The translations under genes were made by a program, and so were the position numbers. A stretch of 64,000 nucleotides of DNA from Sinohyriopsis cumingii. Taxonomy: Eukaryota; Mollusca; Bivalvia; Unionida; Unionidae. Location: NCBI GenBank assembly GCA_028554795.2, contig JAPYKE020000525.1, forward strand, positions 117,741 to 181,740. The letters run 5' to 3'. Under the pieces are notes generated by a model, which did no database searches, had not been told where the DNA came from, and saw only the letters and a program-made list of their open reading frames with translations. This document shows, one piece after another, positions 37,756-51,477 of this stretch (its first letter is position 1; the number at the start of each line of letters is the position of its first letter).

Positions 37756-40700
37756 ATTTCTGTCATTGATAATGCATCCAACTTTATTGTTGGCATTGAT
37801 AATGCATCCAAGTTTATTGTTGTCATTCCTAATACATCCAAGTTTATTGTTGTCATTGCTAATACATCCATGTTTATTGTTGTCATTGATCATGCATCCA
37901 ATTTATTGTTGTCATTGTTAATGAATCCAAGCTTATTGTTCTCATTGTTAATGCATCCAAGTTTATTGCTGTCATTGCTAATACATCCATGTTTATTGTT
38001 GTCATTGATAATGGATCCAAGTTTATTGTTGTCATTGTTAATACATCCAAGTGTATTGTCGTCATTGGTAATGCATCCATGTTTATTGTTGTCATTGCTA
38101 ACACATCCATGTTTATTGTTGGCATTGATAATGCATCCAAGTTTATTGTTGTCATTCATAATACATCGAAGTTTATTGTTGTCATTGATAATGCATCCAT
38201 GTTTATTGTTGTCATTGCTAAATCATCCAAGTTAATTGTTGTCATTGCTAATACATCCACGTTTACTGCTCTCATTGCTAATACATCCAAGTTTATTGTT
38301 GTCATTGCTAATACATCCAAGTTTATTGTTGTCATTGCTGATACATCCAAGTTTATTGTTATCATTGATAATGCATCCAAGTTTATTGTCATTGATAATG
38401 CATCCAAGTTTATTGATGTCATTGATAATGCATCCAAGTTTATTGTTGTCATTGTTAAGGCATCCAAGTTTATTGTTGTCATTATTAATACATCCATGTT
38501 TATTGTTGTCATTTGTAATACATCCAAGTTTATTGATGTCATTGCTAATGCATCCAAGTTTATTGCTGGCATTTCTAATGCATCCAAGTTTATTGTTATC
38601 ATTGCTATTACATCCAAGTTTATTGTTGTCATTGCTAATGCATCAAAGTATATTGTTGTCATTGCTAATATATCCAGGTTTATTGTTGTCATTGCTGATA
38701 CATCCATGTTTATTGTTGTTGTCATTGCTAATACAACCAAGTTTATTGTTGTCATTGCTAATACATCCAAGTTTATTGTTGTCATTGCTAATACATCCAA
38801 GTTTATTGTTGTCATTGCTAATACATCCATGTTTATTGTTGTGATTGCTAATACATTCAAGCTTATTTTTGTGATTGCTAATACATTCATGTTTATTGTT
38901 GTCATTGCTAATACATCCAAGTTTATTGTTGTCATTGCTAATGCATCCATGTTTATTGTTGGCATTTCTAATACATCCAAGTTCATTGTTTTCATTGATA
39001 ATGGATCCAAGCCTATTGTTGTCATTGCTAATACATTGAAGTTTATTGTTGTCATTGCTAATACATCCATGTTTATTGTTTTCATTGCTAATACATTCAA
39101 GTTTATTGTTGTCATTGATAATGCATCCATGTTTATTGCTGTGATTGCTAATACATCCATGTTTATTGTTTTCATTGCTAATGTATCAAGGTTTATTGTT
39201 ATGTCTAATACATCTAAGTTTCTTGTTGTGATTGGTAATGCATCGAATTTTATTGTTGTGATTGCTAATACATCCATGTTTATTGCTGTCATTGCTAATA
39301 CTTCCAAGTTTATTGTTGGCATTGCTAATGCATCCATGTTTATTGTTGTCATTTCTAATACATCCAAGTTTATTGTTGTCATTGATAATGCATCCAAGGC
39401 AATTGTTGTCATTGCTAAATCATCCAAGTTTATTGTTGTCATTGCTAATACATCCACGTTTACTGTTCTCATTGCTAATACATCCAAGTTTATTGTTGTC
39501 ATTGATAATACATCCATTTTTATTGTTGTCATTGCTAATACATCCAAGTTTATTGTTGTGATTTCTAATACATCCATGTTTATTGTTGTGATTGCTAATA
39601 CATCCAAGTTTATTGTTATCATTGCTAATACATCCAAGTTTATTGTTGTCATTGCTAATACATCCAAGTTTATTGTTGTCATTGATAATGCATCCTAGCC
39701 TATTGTTGTCATTGCTAATACATTCAAGTTTATTGTTGTCATTGCTAATACATTCAAGTTTATTGTTGTCATTGCTAATACATTCAAGTTTATTGTTGTC
39801 ATTGCTAATACATCCAAGTTTATTGTTATCATTGCTAATATATCCACGTTTATTGTTGTCATTGCTAATACATCCAAGTTTATTGTTGTCATTGATAATG
39901 CATCCTAGCCTATTGTTGTCATTGCTAATACATTCAAGTTTATTGTTGTCATTGCTAATACATTCAAGTTTATTGTTGTCATTGCTAATACATCCAAGTT
40001 TATTTTTGTCATTGCTAATACATGCATGTTTATTGCTGTCATTGCTAATACATTCAAGTTTATTGTTTTCATTGCTAATACATCCACATTTTTTTGTTGT
40101 CATTGATAATGCATCCATGTTTATTGCTGTGATTGCTAATACATCCATGTTTATTGTTTTCATTGCTAATGTATCAAGGTTTATTGTTATGATTGCTAAT
40201 CTAATTGTTATGATTGCTAATCTAATACATCCAAGTTTGTTGTTGTGATTGCTAATGCATCGAAGTTTATTGTTGTCATTGCTAATACATCCAGGTTTAT
40301 TGATGTGATTGCTAATGCATCCAAGTTTATTGTTGCCATTGTTAATTGATCCAGGTTTATTGTTGTCATTGCTAATACATCCAAGTTTATTGTTGTCATT
40401 GCTAATATATCCAAGTTTATTGCTGTCATTGCTAATACATCCAAGTTTATTGTTGTCATTGCTAATCCATCTATGTTTATTGTTGTCATTGTTAATGCAT
40501 CCAAGTTTATTGTATTCATTGATAATGCATCCAAGGCTGTTGTTGTCATTGCTAATACATCCAAGTTTATTGTTGTCATTGCTAATACATCCATGTTTAT
40601 TGTTGTGATTGCTAACACATCCATGTTTATTGTTGTCATTTCTAATATGTTTATTGTTGTCATTTCTAATACATCCAAGTTTATTGTTGTCATTGCTAAT

Positions 40701-41677
40701 ACATCCAAGTGTATTGTTGTCATTGCTAATGCATCCAAGGCTGTTGTTGTCATTACTAATACATCCAAGTGTATTGTTGTCATTGATAACACATCCAAGT
40801 TTATTGTTGTCATTGCTAATACATCCATGTTTATTGTTGTGATTGCTAATACATCCATGTTTATTGTTGTCATTTCTAATATGTTCATTGTTGTCATTTC
40901 TAATACATCCAAGTTTATTGTTGTCATTGATAATGCATTAATAAAGTTTATTGCTGTGATTCTTAATACATCCATGTTTATTGTTTTCATTGCTAATTTA
41001 TCAAAGTTTATTTTTATGATTGCTAATCCAATACATCCAAGTTTGTTGTTCTGATTGCTAATGCATCCAGGTTTATTGTTGTCATTGCTAATACATCCAA
41101 GTTTATTGTTGTGATTGCTAATACATCCAAGTTTATTGATGGGATTGCTAATGCATCCAAGTTTATTGTTGTCATTGTTAAAAAATCCAAATTTATTGTT
41201 GTCATTGCTAATACATCCAAGTTTATCGTTGTCGTTGCTAATACATCCAAGATTATTGTTGTCATTGCTAATGCATCAAAGTTTATTGTTGTCATTGCTG
41301 ATACATCCAAATGTATTGTTGTCATTGCTAATGCATCCATGTTTATTGGTGTCATTACTAATACATCCAAGTTTATTGTTTTCATTGCTAATGCATCCAT
41401 ATTTATTGTTCTCATTGCTAATACATCCATGTTTATTGTTGTGATTGATAATACATTCATATTTATTGTTCTCATTGCTAATACATCCATGTTTATTGTT
41501 GTCATTGTTGATACATCCAAGTTTATTGTTGTCATTGCTAATACATTCATGTTTACTGTTGTCATTGCTAATACATCCAAGTTTATTGTTGTCATTGATA
41601 ACGCATCCAAGTTTATTGTTTTCGTTGCTAATTCATCCATGTTTATTGTTGTCATTGATAATTCATCCAACCTTATT
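37104..41677 (+). repeat. Higher-order repeat C, unit 3 (4,574 bp)
   Basis: Standard unit. Private marks seen are C at 38862 (AAGCTTATTT) and T at 39841 (ATATATCCACG); neither is found in the other units. Confidence 0.95.
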
Positions 41678-42329
41678 GGTGGCGCTCACCAGATAATATG
41701 TACTTTGGATAGAGTTACGTATGTAAGGTGAAGTAGTTCACATTTAAAACATGCACAGTGGAGAGAATGTTTGCATACCTCTATGTTACATTAATGTAAT
41801 GTGGATGATATTTCTTTGGATATTGTACTTTTGGAAATTTTACATGATTTAAGCACACTGCTAACTAAAATGACTGCTCCCTTGTGTTAAAAAATCAGTC
41901 TGAATTAGTCTAAAGTACACTATACATAGCAGCTATTTAAATAGGGAAAATGTATTTTGCCAGACTAGACAATACCAGCTTCTGAAAGTGCAATGAATGA
42001 CTTACCAAATATATAAAATGTAAAAAAAAGTTATCGGCTCTTTTTTATACAATTTACCTCTGAAGTTCAGGAAGTGAAAATGACCAAGTAGAGCTAGCAC
42101 TTTTTTGAAAGGTGCACATTTGAAGTAAGGCCAAGCTGTATACTCTATAACCCATAGTACACCCATGAATCATACACCAAAATAAAGGGAATTAAAGGCT
42201 CTTTGCATTATACCCAAGATATACAAGGTCTTTTTTAAATAGCTAGTATAACCAGTGAGGAAAGCCGGGGACATTCTTTTTCTTTAAAATCCTAACCCTA
42301 TGCAAAATGCGAAACTGTATAGCGCCACC
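41678..42329. mobile_element. MITE-like element, copy 4
   Basis: Same segment, 4,574 bases after copy 3, with both ATT flanks kept. Confidence 0.8.
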
Positions 42330-45300
42330 ATTTCTGTCATTGATAATGCATCCAACTTTATTGTTGGCATTGATAATGCATCCAAGTTTATTGTTGTCAT
42401 TCCTAATACATCCAAGTTTATTGTTGTCATTGCTAATACATCCATGTTTATTGTTGTCATTGATCATGCATCCAATTTATTGTTGTCATTGTTAATGAAT
42501 CCAAGCTTATTGTTCTCATTGTTAATGCATCCAAGTTTATTGCTGTCATTGCTAATACATCCATGTTTATTGTTGTCATTGATAATGGATCCAAGTTTAT
42601 TGTTGTCATTGTTAATACATCCAAGTGTATTGTCGTCATTGGTAATGCATCCATGTTTATTGTTGTCATTGCTAACACATCCATGTTTATTGTTGGCATT
42701 GATAATGCATCCAAGTTTATTGTTGTCATTCATAATACATCGAAGTTTATTGTTGTCATTGATAATGCATCCATGTTTATTGTTGTCATTGCTAAATCAT
42801 CCAAGTTAATTGTTGTCATTGCTAATACATCCACGTTTACTGCTCTCATTGCTAATACATCCAAGTTTATTGTTGTCATTGCTAATACATCCAAGTTTAT
42901 TGTTGTCATTGCTGATACATCCAAGTTTATTGTTATCATTGATAATGCATCCAAGTTTATTGTCATTGATAATGCATCCAAGTTTATTGATGTCATTGAT
43001 AATGCATCCAAGTTTATTGTTGTCATTGTTAAGGCATCCAAGTTTATTGTTGTCATTATTAATACATCCATGTTTATTGTTGTCATTTGTAATACATCCA
43101 AGTTTATTGATGTCATTGCTAATGCATCCAAGTTTATTGCTGGCATTTCTAATGCATCCAAGTTTATTGTTATCATTGCTATTACATCCAAGTTTATTGT
43201 TGTCATTGCTAATGCATCAAAGTATATTGTTGTCATTGCTAATATATCCAGGTTTATTGTTGTCATTGCTGATACATCCATGTTTATTGTTGTTGTCATT
43301 GCTAATACAACCAAGTTTATTGTTGTCATTGCTAATACATCCAAGTTTATTGTTGTCATTGCTAATACATCCAAGTTTATTGTTGTCATTGCTAATACAT
43401 CCATGTTTATTGTTGTGATTGCTAATACATTCAAGTTTATTTTTGTGATTGCTAATACATTCATGTTTATTGTTGTCATTGCTAATACATCCAAGTTTAT
43501 TGTTGTCATTGCTAATGCATCCATGTTTATTGTTGGCATTTCTAATACATCCAAGTTCATTGTTTTCATTGATAATGGATCCAAGCCTATTGTTGTCATT
43601 GCTAATACATTGAAGTTTATTGTTGTCATTGCTAATACATCCATGTTTATTGTTTTCATTGCTAATACATTCAAGTTTATTGTTGTCATTGATAATGCAT
43701 CCATGTTTATTGCTGTGATTGCTAATACATCCATGTTTATTGTTTTCATTGCTAATGTATCAAGGTTTATTGTTATGTCTAATACATCTAAGTTTCTTGT
43801 TGTGATTGGTAATGCATCGAATTTTATTGTTGTGATTGCTAATACATCCATGTTTATTGCTGTCATTGCTAATACTTCCAAGTTTATTGTTGGCATTGCT
43901 AATGCATCCATGTTTATTGTTGTCATTTCTAATACATCCAAGTTTATTGTTGTCATTGATAATGCATCCAAGGCAATTGTTGTCATTGCTAAATCATCCA
44001 AGTTTATTGTTGTCATTGCTAATACATCCACGTTTACTGTTCTCATTGCTAATACATCCAAGTTTATTGTTGTCATTGATAATACATCCATTTTTATTGT
44101 TGTCATTGCTAATACATCCAAGTTTATTGTTGTGATTTCTAATACATCCATGTTTATTGTTGTGATTGCTAATACATCCAAGTTTATTGTTATCATTGCT
44201 AATACATCCAAGTTTATTGTTGTCATTGCTAATACATCCAAGTTTATTGTTGTCATTGATAATGCATCCTAGCCTATTGTTGTCATTGCTAATACATTCA
44301 AGTTTATTGTTGTCATTGCTAATACATTCAAGTTTATTGTTGTCATTGCTAATACATTCAAGTTTATTGTTGTCATTGCTAATACATCCAAGTTTATTGT
44401 TATCATTGCTAATACATCCACGTTTATTGTTGTCATTGCTAATACATCCAAGTTTATTGTTGTCATTGATAATACATCCTAGCCTATTGTTGTCATTACT
44501 AATACATTCAAGTTTATTGTTGTCATTGCTAATACATTCAAGTTTATTGTTGTCATTGCTAATACATCCAAGTTTATTTTTGTCATTGCTAATACATGCA
44601 TGTTTATTGCTGTCATTGCTAATACATTCAAGTTTATTGTTTTCATTGCTAATACATCCACATTTTTTTGTTGTCATTGATAATGCATCCATGTTTATTG
44701 CTGTGATTGCTAATACATCCATGTTTATTGTTTTCATTGCTAATGTATCAAGGTTTATTGTTATGATTGCTAATCTAATTGTTATGATTGCTAATCTAAT
44801 ACATCCAAGTTTGTTGTTGTGATTGCTAATGCATCGAAGTTTATTGTTGTCATTGCTAATACATCCAGGTTTATTGATGTGATTGCTAATGCATCCAAGT
44901 TTATTGTTGCCATTGTTAATTGATCCAGGTTTATTGTTGTCATTGCTAATACATCCAAGTTTATTGTTGTCATTGCTAATATATCCAAGTTTATTGCTGT
45001 CATTGCTAATACATCCAAGTTTATTGTTGTCATTGCTAATCCATCTATGTTTATTGTTGTCATTGTTAATGCATCCAAGTTTATTGTATTCATTGATAAT
45101 GCATCCAAGGCTGTTGTTGTCATTGCTAATACATCCAAGTTTATTGTTGTCATTGCTAATACATCCATGTTTATTGTTGTGATTGCTAACACATCCATGT
45201 TTATTGTTGTCATTTCTAATATGTTTATTGTTGTCATTTCTAATACATCCAAGTTTATTGTTGTCATTGCTAATACATCCAAGTGTATTGTTGTCATTGC

Positions 45301-46251
45301 TAATGCATCCAAGGCTGTTGTTGTCATTACTAATACATCCAAGTGTATTGTTGTCATTGATAACACATCCAAGTTTATTGTTGTCATTGCTAATACATCC
45401 ATGTTTATTGTTGTGATTGCTAATACATCCATGTTTATTGTTGTCATTTCTAATATGTTCATTGTTGTCATTTCTAATACATCCAAGTTTATTGTTGTCA
45501 TTGATAATGCATTAATAAAGTTTATTGCTGTGATTCTTAATACATCCATGTTTATTGTTTTCATTGCTAATTTATCAAAGTTTATTTTTATGATTGCTAA
45601 TCCAATACATCCAAGTTTGTTGTTCTGATTGCTAATGCATCCAGGTTTATTGTTGTCATTGCTAATACATCCAAGTTTATTGTTGTGATTGCTAATACAT
45701 CCAAGTTTATTGATGGGATTGCTAATGCATCCAAGTTTATTGTTGTCATTGTTAAAAAATCCAAATTTATTGTTGTCATTGCTAATACATCCAAGTTTAT
45801 CGTTGTCGTTGCTAATACATCCAAGATTATTGTTGTCATTGCTAATGCATCAAAGTTTATTGTTGTCATTGCTGATACATCCAAATGTATTGTTGTCATT
45901 GCTAATGCATCCATGTTTATTGGTGTCATTACTAATACATCCAAGTTTATTGTTTTCATTGCTAATGCATCCATATTTATTGTTCTCATTGCTAATACAT
46001 CCATGTTTATTGTTGTGATTGATAATACATTCATATTTATTGTTCTCATTGCTAATACATCCATGTTTATTGTTGTCATTGTTGATACATCCAAGTTTAT
46101 TGTTGTCATTGCTAATACATTCATGTTTACTGTTGTCATTGCTAATACATCCAAGTTTATTGTTGTCATTGATAACGCATCCAAGTTTATTGTTTTCGTT
46201 GCTAATTCATCCATGTTTATTGTTGTCATTGATAATTCATCCAACCTTATT
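41678..46251 (+). repeat. Higher-order repeat C, unit 4 (4,574 bp)
   Basis: Standard unit. A at 44474 (GATAATACATCCTAG) is shared with unit 5 only, and A at 44498 (CATTACTAATAC) is shared with units 5 and 6. Confidence 0.95.
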
Positions 46252-46903
46252 GGTGGCGCTCACCAGATAATATGTACTTTGGATAGAGTTACGTATGTAA
46301 GGTGAAGTAGTTCACATTTAAAACATGCACAGTGGAGAGAATGTTTGCATACCTCTATGTTACATTAATGTAATGTGGATGATATTTCTTTGGATATTGT
46401 ACTTTTGGAAATTTTACATGATTTAAGCACACTGCTAACTAAAATGACTGCTCCCTTGTGTTAAAAAATCAGTCTGAATTAGTCTAAAGTACACTATACA
46501 TAGCAGCTATTTAAATAGGGAAAATGTATTTTGCCAGACTAGACAATACCAGCTTCTGAAAGTGCAATGAATGACTTACCAAATATATAAAATGTAAAAA
46601 AAAGTTATCGGCTCTTTTTTATACAATTTACCTCTGAAGTTCAGGAAGTGAAAATGACCAAGTAGAGCTAGCACTTTTTTGAAAGGTGCACATTTGAAGT
46701 AAGGCCAAGCTGTATACTCTATAACCCATAGTACACCCATGAATCATACACCAAAATAAAGGGAATTAAAGGCTCTTTGCATTATACCCAAGATATACAA
46801 GGTCTTTTTTAAATAGCTAGTATAACCAGTGAGGAAAGCCGGGGACATTCTTTTTCTTTAAAATCCTAACCCTATGCAAAATGCGAAACTGTATAGCGCC
46901 ACC
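46252..46903. mobile_element. MITE-like element, copy 5
   Basis: Same segment, 4,574 bases after copy 4, with both inverted ends intact. Confidence 0.8.
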
Positions 46904-49900
46904 ATTTCTGTCATTGATAATGCATCCAACTTTATTGTTGGCATTGATAATGCATCCAAGTTTATTGTTGTCATTCCTAATACATCCAAGTTTATTGTTG
47001 TCATTGCTAATACATCCATGTTTATTGTTGTCATTGATCATGCATCCAATTTATTGTTGTCATTGTTAATGAATCCAAGCTTATTGTTCTCATTGTTAAT
47101 GCATCCAAGTTTATTGCTGTCATTGCTAATACATCCATGTTTATTGTTGTCATTGATAATGGATCCAAGTTTATTGTTGTCATTGTTAATACATCCAAGT
47201 GTATTGTCGTCATTGGTAATGCATCCATGTTTATTGTTGTCATTGCTAACACATCCATGTTTATTGTTGGCATTGATAATGCATCCAAGTTTATTGTTGT
47301 CATTCATAATACATCGAAGTTTATTGTTGTCATTGATAATGCATCCATGTTTATTGTTGTCATTGCTAAATCATCCAAGTTAATTGTTGTCATTGCTAAT
47401 ACATCCACGTTTACTGCTCTCATTGCTAATACATCCAAGTTTATTGTTGTCATTGCTAATACATCCAAGTTTATTGTTGTCATTGCTGATACATCCAAGT
47501 TTATTGTTATCATTGATAATGCATCCAAGTTTATTGTCATTGATAATGCATCCAAGTTTATTGATGTCATTGATAATGCATCCAAGTTTATTGTTGTCAT
47601 TGTTAAGGCATCCAAGTTTATTGTTGTCATTATTAATACATCCATGTTTATTGTTGTCATTTGTAATACATCCAAGTTTATTGATGTCATTGCTAATGCA
47701 TCCAAGTTTATTGCTGGCATTTCTAATGCATCCAAGTTTATTGTTATCATTGCTATTACATCCAAGTTTATTGTTGTCATTGCTAATGCATCAAAGTATA
47801 TTGTTGTCATTGCTAATATATCCAGGTTTATTGTTGTCATTGCTGATACATCCATGTTTATTGTTGTTGTCATTGCTAATACAACCAAGTTTATTGTTGT
47901 CATTGCTAATACATCCAAGTTTATTGTTGTCATTGCTAATACATCCAAGTTTATTGTTGTCATTGCTAATACATCCATGTTTATTGTTGTGATTGCTAAT
48001 ACATTCAAGTTTATTTTTGTGATTGCTAATACATTCATGTTTATTGTTGTCATTGCTAATACATCCAAGTTTATTGTTGTCATTGCTAATGCATCCATGT
48101 TTATTGTTGGCATTTCTAATACATCCAAGTTCATTGTTTTCATTGATAATGGATCCAAGCCTATTGTTGTCATTGCTAATACATTGAAGTTTATTGTTGT
48201 CATTGCTAATACATCCATGTTTATTGTTTTCATTGCTAATACATTCAAGTTTATTGTTGTCATTGATAATGCATCCATGTTTATTGCTGTGATTGCTAAT
48301 ACATCCATGTTTATTGTTTTCATTGCTAATGTATCAAGGTTTATTGTTATGTCTAATACATCTAAGTTTCTTGTTGTGATTGGTAATGCATCGAATTTTA
48401 TTGTTGTGATTGCTAATACATCCATGTTTATTGCTGTCATTGCTAATACTTCCAAGTTTATTGTTGGCATTGCTAATGCATCCATGTTTATTGTTGTCAT
48501 TTCTAATACATCCAAGTTTATTGTTGTCATTGATAATGCATCCAAGGCAATTGTTGTCATTGCTAAATCATCCAAGTTTATTGTTGTCATTGCTAATACA
48601 TCCACGTTTACTGTTCTCATTGCTAATACATCCAAGTTTATTGTTGTCATTGATAATACATCCATTTTTATTGTTGTCATTGCTAATACATCCAAGTTTA
48701 TTGTTGTGATTTCTAATACATCCATGTTTATTGTTGTGATTGCTAATACATCCAAGTTTATTGTTATCATTGCTAATACATCCAAGTTTATTGTTGTCAT
48801 TGCTAATACATCCAAGTTTATTGTTGTCATTGATAATGCATCCTAGCCTATTGTTGTCATTGCTAATACATTCAAGTTTATTGTTGTCATTGCTAATACA
48901 TTCAAGTTTATTGTTGTCATTGCTAATACATTCAAGTTTATTGTTGTCATTGCTAATACATCCAAGTTTATTGTTATCATTGCTAATACATCCACGTTTA
49001 TTGTTGTCATTGCTAATACATCCAAGTTTATTGTTGTCATTGATAATACATCCTAGCCTATTGTTGTCATTACTAATACATTCAAGTTTATTGTTGTCAT
49101 TGCTAATACATTCAAGTTTATTGTTGTCATTGCTAATACATCCAAGTTTATTTTTGTCATTGCTAATACATGCATGTTTATTGCTGTCATTGCTAATACA
49201 TTCAAGTTTATTGTTTTCATTGCTAATACATCCACATTTTTTTGTTGTCATTGATAATGCATCCATGTTTATTGCTGTGATTGCTAATACATCCATGTTT
49301 ATTGTTTTCATTGCTAATGTATCAAGGTTTATTGTTATGATTGCTAATCTAATTGTTATGATTGCTAATCTAATACATCCAAGTTTGTTGTTGTGATTGC
49401 TAATGCATCGAAGTTTATTGTTGTCATTGCTAATACATCCAGGTTTATTGATGTGATTGCTAATGCATCCAAGTTTATTGTTGCCATTGTTAATTGATCC
49501 AGGTTTATTGTTGTCATTGCTAATACATCCAAGTTTATTGTTGTCATTGCTAATATATCCAAGTTTATTGCTGTCATTGCTAATACATCCAAGTTTATTG
49601 TTGTCATTGCTAATCCATCTATGTTTATTGTTGTCATTGTTAATGCATCCAAGTTTATTGTATTCATTGATAATGCATCCAAGGCTGTTGTTGTCATTGC
49701 TAATACATCCAAGTTTATTGTTGTCATTGCTAATACATCCATGTTTATTGTTGTGATTGCTAACACATCCATGTTTATTGTTGTCATTTCTAATATGTTT
49801 ATTGTTGTCATTTCTAATACATCCAAGTTTATTGTTGTCATTGCTAATACATCCAAGTGTATTGTTGTCATTGCTAATGCATCCAAGGCTGTTGTTGTCA

Positions 49901-50825
49901 TTACTAATACATCCAAGTGTATTGTTGTCATTGATAACACATCCAAGTTTATTGTTGTCATTGCTAATACATCCATGTTTATTGTTGTGATTGCTAATAC
50001 ATCCATGTTTATTGTTGTCATTTCTAATATGTTCATTGTTGTCATTTCTAATACATCCAAGTTTATTGTTGTCATTGATAATGCATTAATAAAGTTTATT
50101 GCTGTGATTCTTAATACATCCATGTTTATTGTTTTCATTGCTAATTTATCAAAGTTTATTTTTATGATTGCTAATCCAATACATCCAAGTTTGTTGTTCT
50201 GATTGCTAATGCATCCAGGTTTATTGTTGTCATTGCTAATACATCCAAGTTTATTGTTGTGATTGCTAATACATCCAAGTTTATTGATGGGATTGCTAAT
50301 GCATCCAAGTTTATTGTTGTCATTGTTAAAAAATCCAAATTTATTGTTGTCATTGCTAATACATCCAAGTTTATCGTTGTCGTTGCTAATACATCCAAGA
50401 TTATTGTTGTCATTGCTAATGCATCAAAGTTTATTGTTGTCATTGCTGATACATCCAAATGTATTGTTGTCATTGCTAATGCATCCATGTTTATTGGTGT
50501 CATTACTAATACATCCAAGTTTATTGTTTTCATTGCTAATGCATCCATATTTATTGTTCTCATTGCTAATACATCCATGTTTATTGTTGTGATTGATAAT
50601 ACATTCATATTTATTGTTCTCATTGCTAATACATCCATGTTTATTGTTGTCATTGTTGATACATCCAAGTTTATTGTTGTCATTGCTAATACATTCATGT
50701 TTACTGTTGTCATTGCTAATACATCCAAGTTTATTGTTGTCATTGATAACGCATCCAAGTTTATTGTTTTCGTTGCTAATTCATCCATGTTTATTGTTGT
50801 CATTGATAATTCATCCAACCTTATT
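46252..50825 (+). repeat. Higher-order repeat C, unit 5 (4,574 bp)
   Basis: Standard unit. It carries the same two variants as unit 4, at 49048 and 49072, so units 4 and 5 look like recent copies of one another. Confidence 0.95.
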
Positions 50826-51477
50826 GGTGGCGCTCACCAGATAATATGTACTTTGGATAGAGTTACGTATGTAAGGTGAAGTAGTTCACATTTAAAACAT
50901 GCACAGTGGAGAGAATGTTTGCATACCTCTATGTTACATTAATGTAATGTGGATGATATTTCTTTGGATATTGTACTTTTGGAAATTTTACATGATTTAA
51001 GCACACTGCTAACTAAAATGACTGCTCCCTTGTGTTAAAAAATCAGTCTGAATTAGTCTAAAGTACACTATACATAGCAGCTATTTAAATAGGGAAAATG
51101 TATTTTGCCAGACTAGACAATACCAGCTTCTGAAAGTGCAATGAATGACTTACCAAATATATAAAATGTAAAAAAAAGTTATCGGCTCTTTTTTATACAA
51201 TTTACCTCTGAAGTTCAGGAAGTGAAAATGACCAAGTAGAGCTAGCACTTTTTTGAAAGGTGCACATTTGAAGTAAGGCCAAGCTGTATACTCTATAACC
51301 CATAGTACACCCATGAATCATACACCAAAATAAAGGGAATTAAAGGCTCTTTGCATTATACCCAAGATATACAAGGTCTTTTTTAAATAGCTAGTATAAC
51401 CAGTGAGGAAAGCCGGGGACATTCTTTTTCTTTAAAATCCTAACCCTATGCAAAATGCGAAACTGTATAGCGCCACC
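50826..51477. mobile_element. MITE-like element, copy 6
   Basis: Same segment, 4,574 bases after copy 5, with both inverted ends intact. Confidence 0.8.
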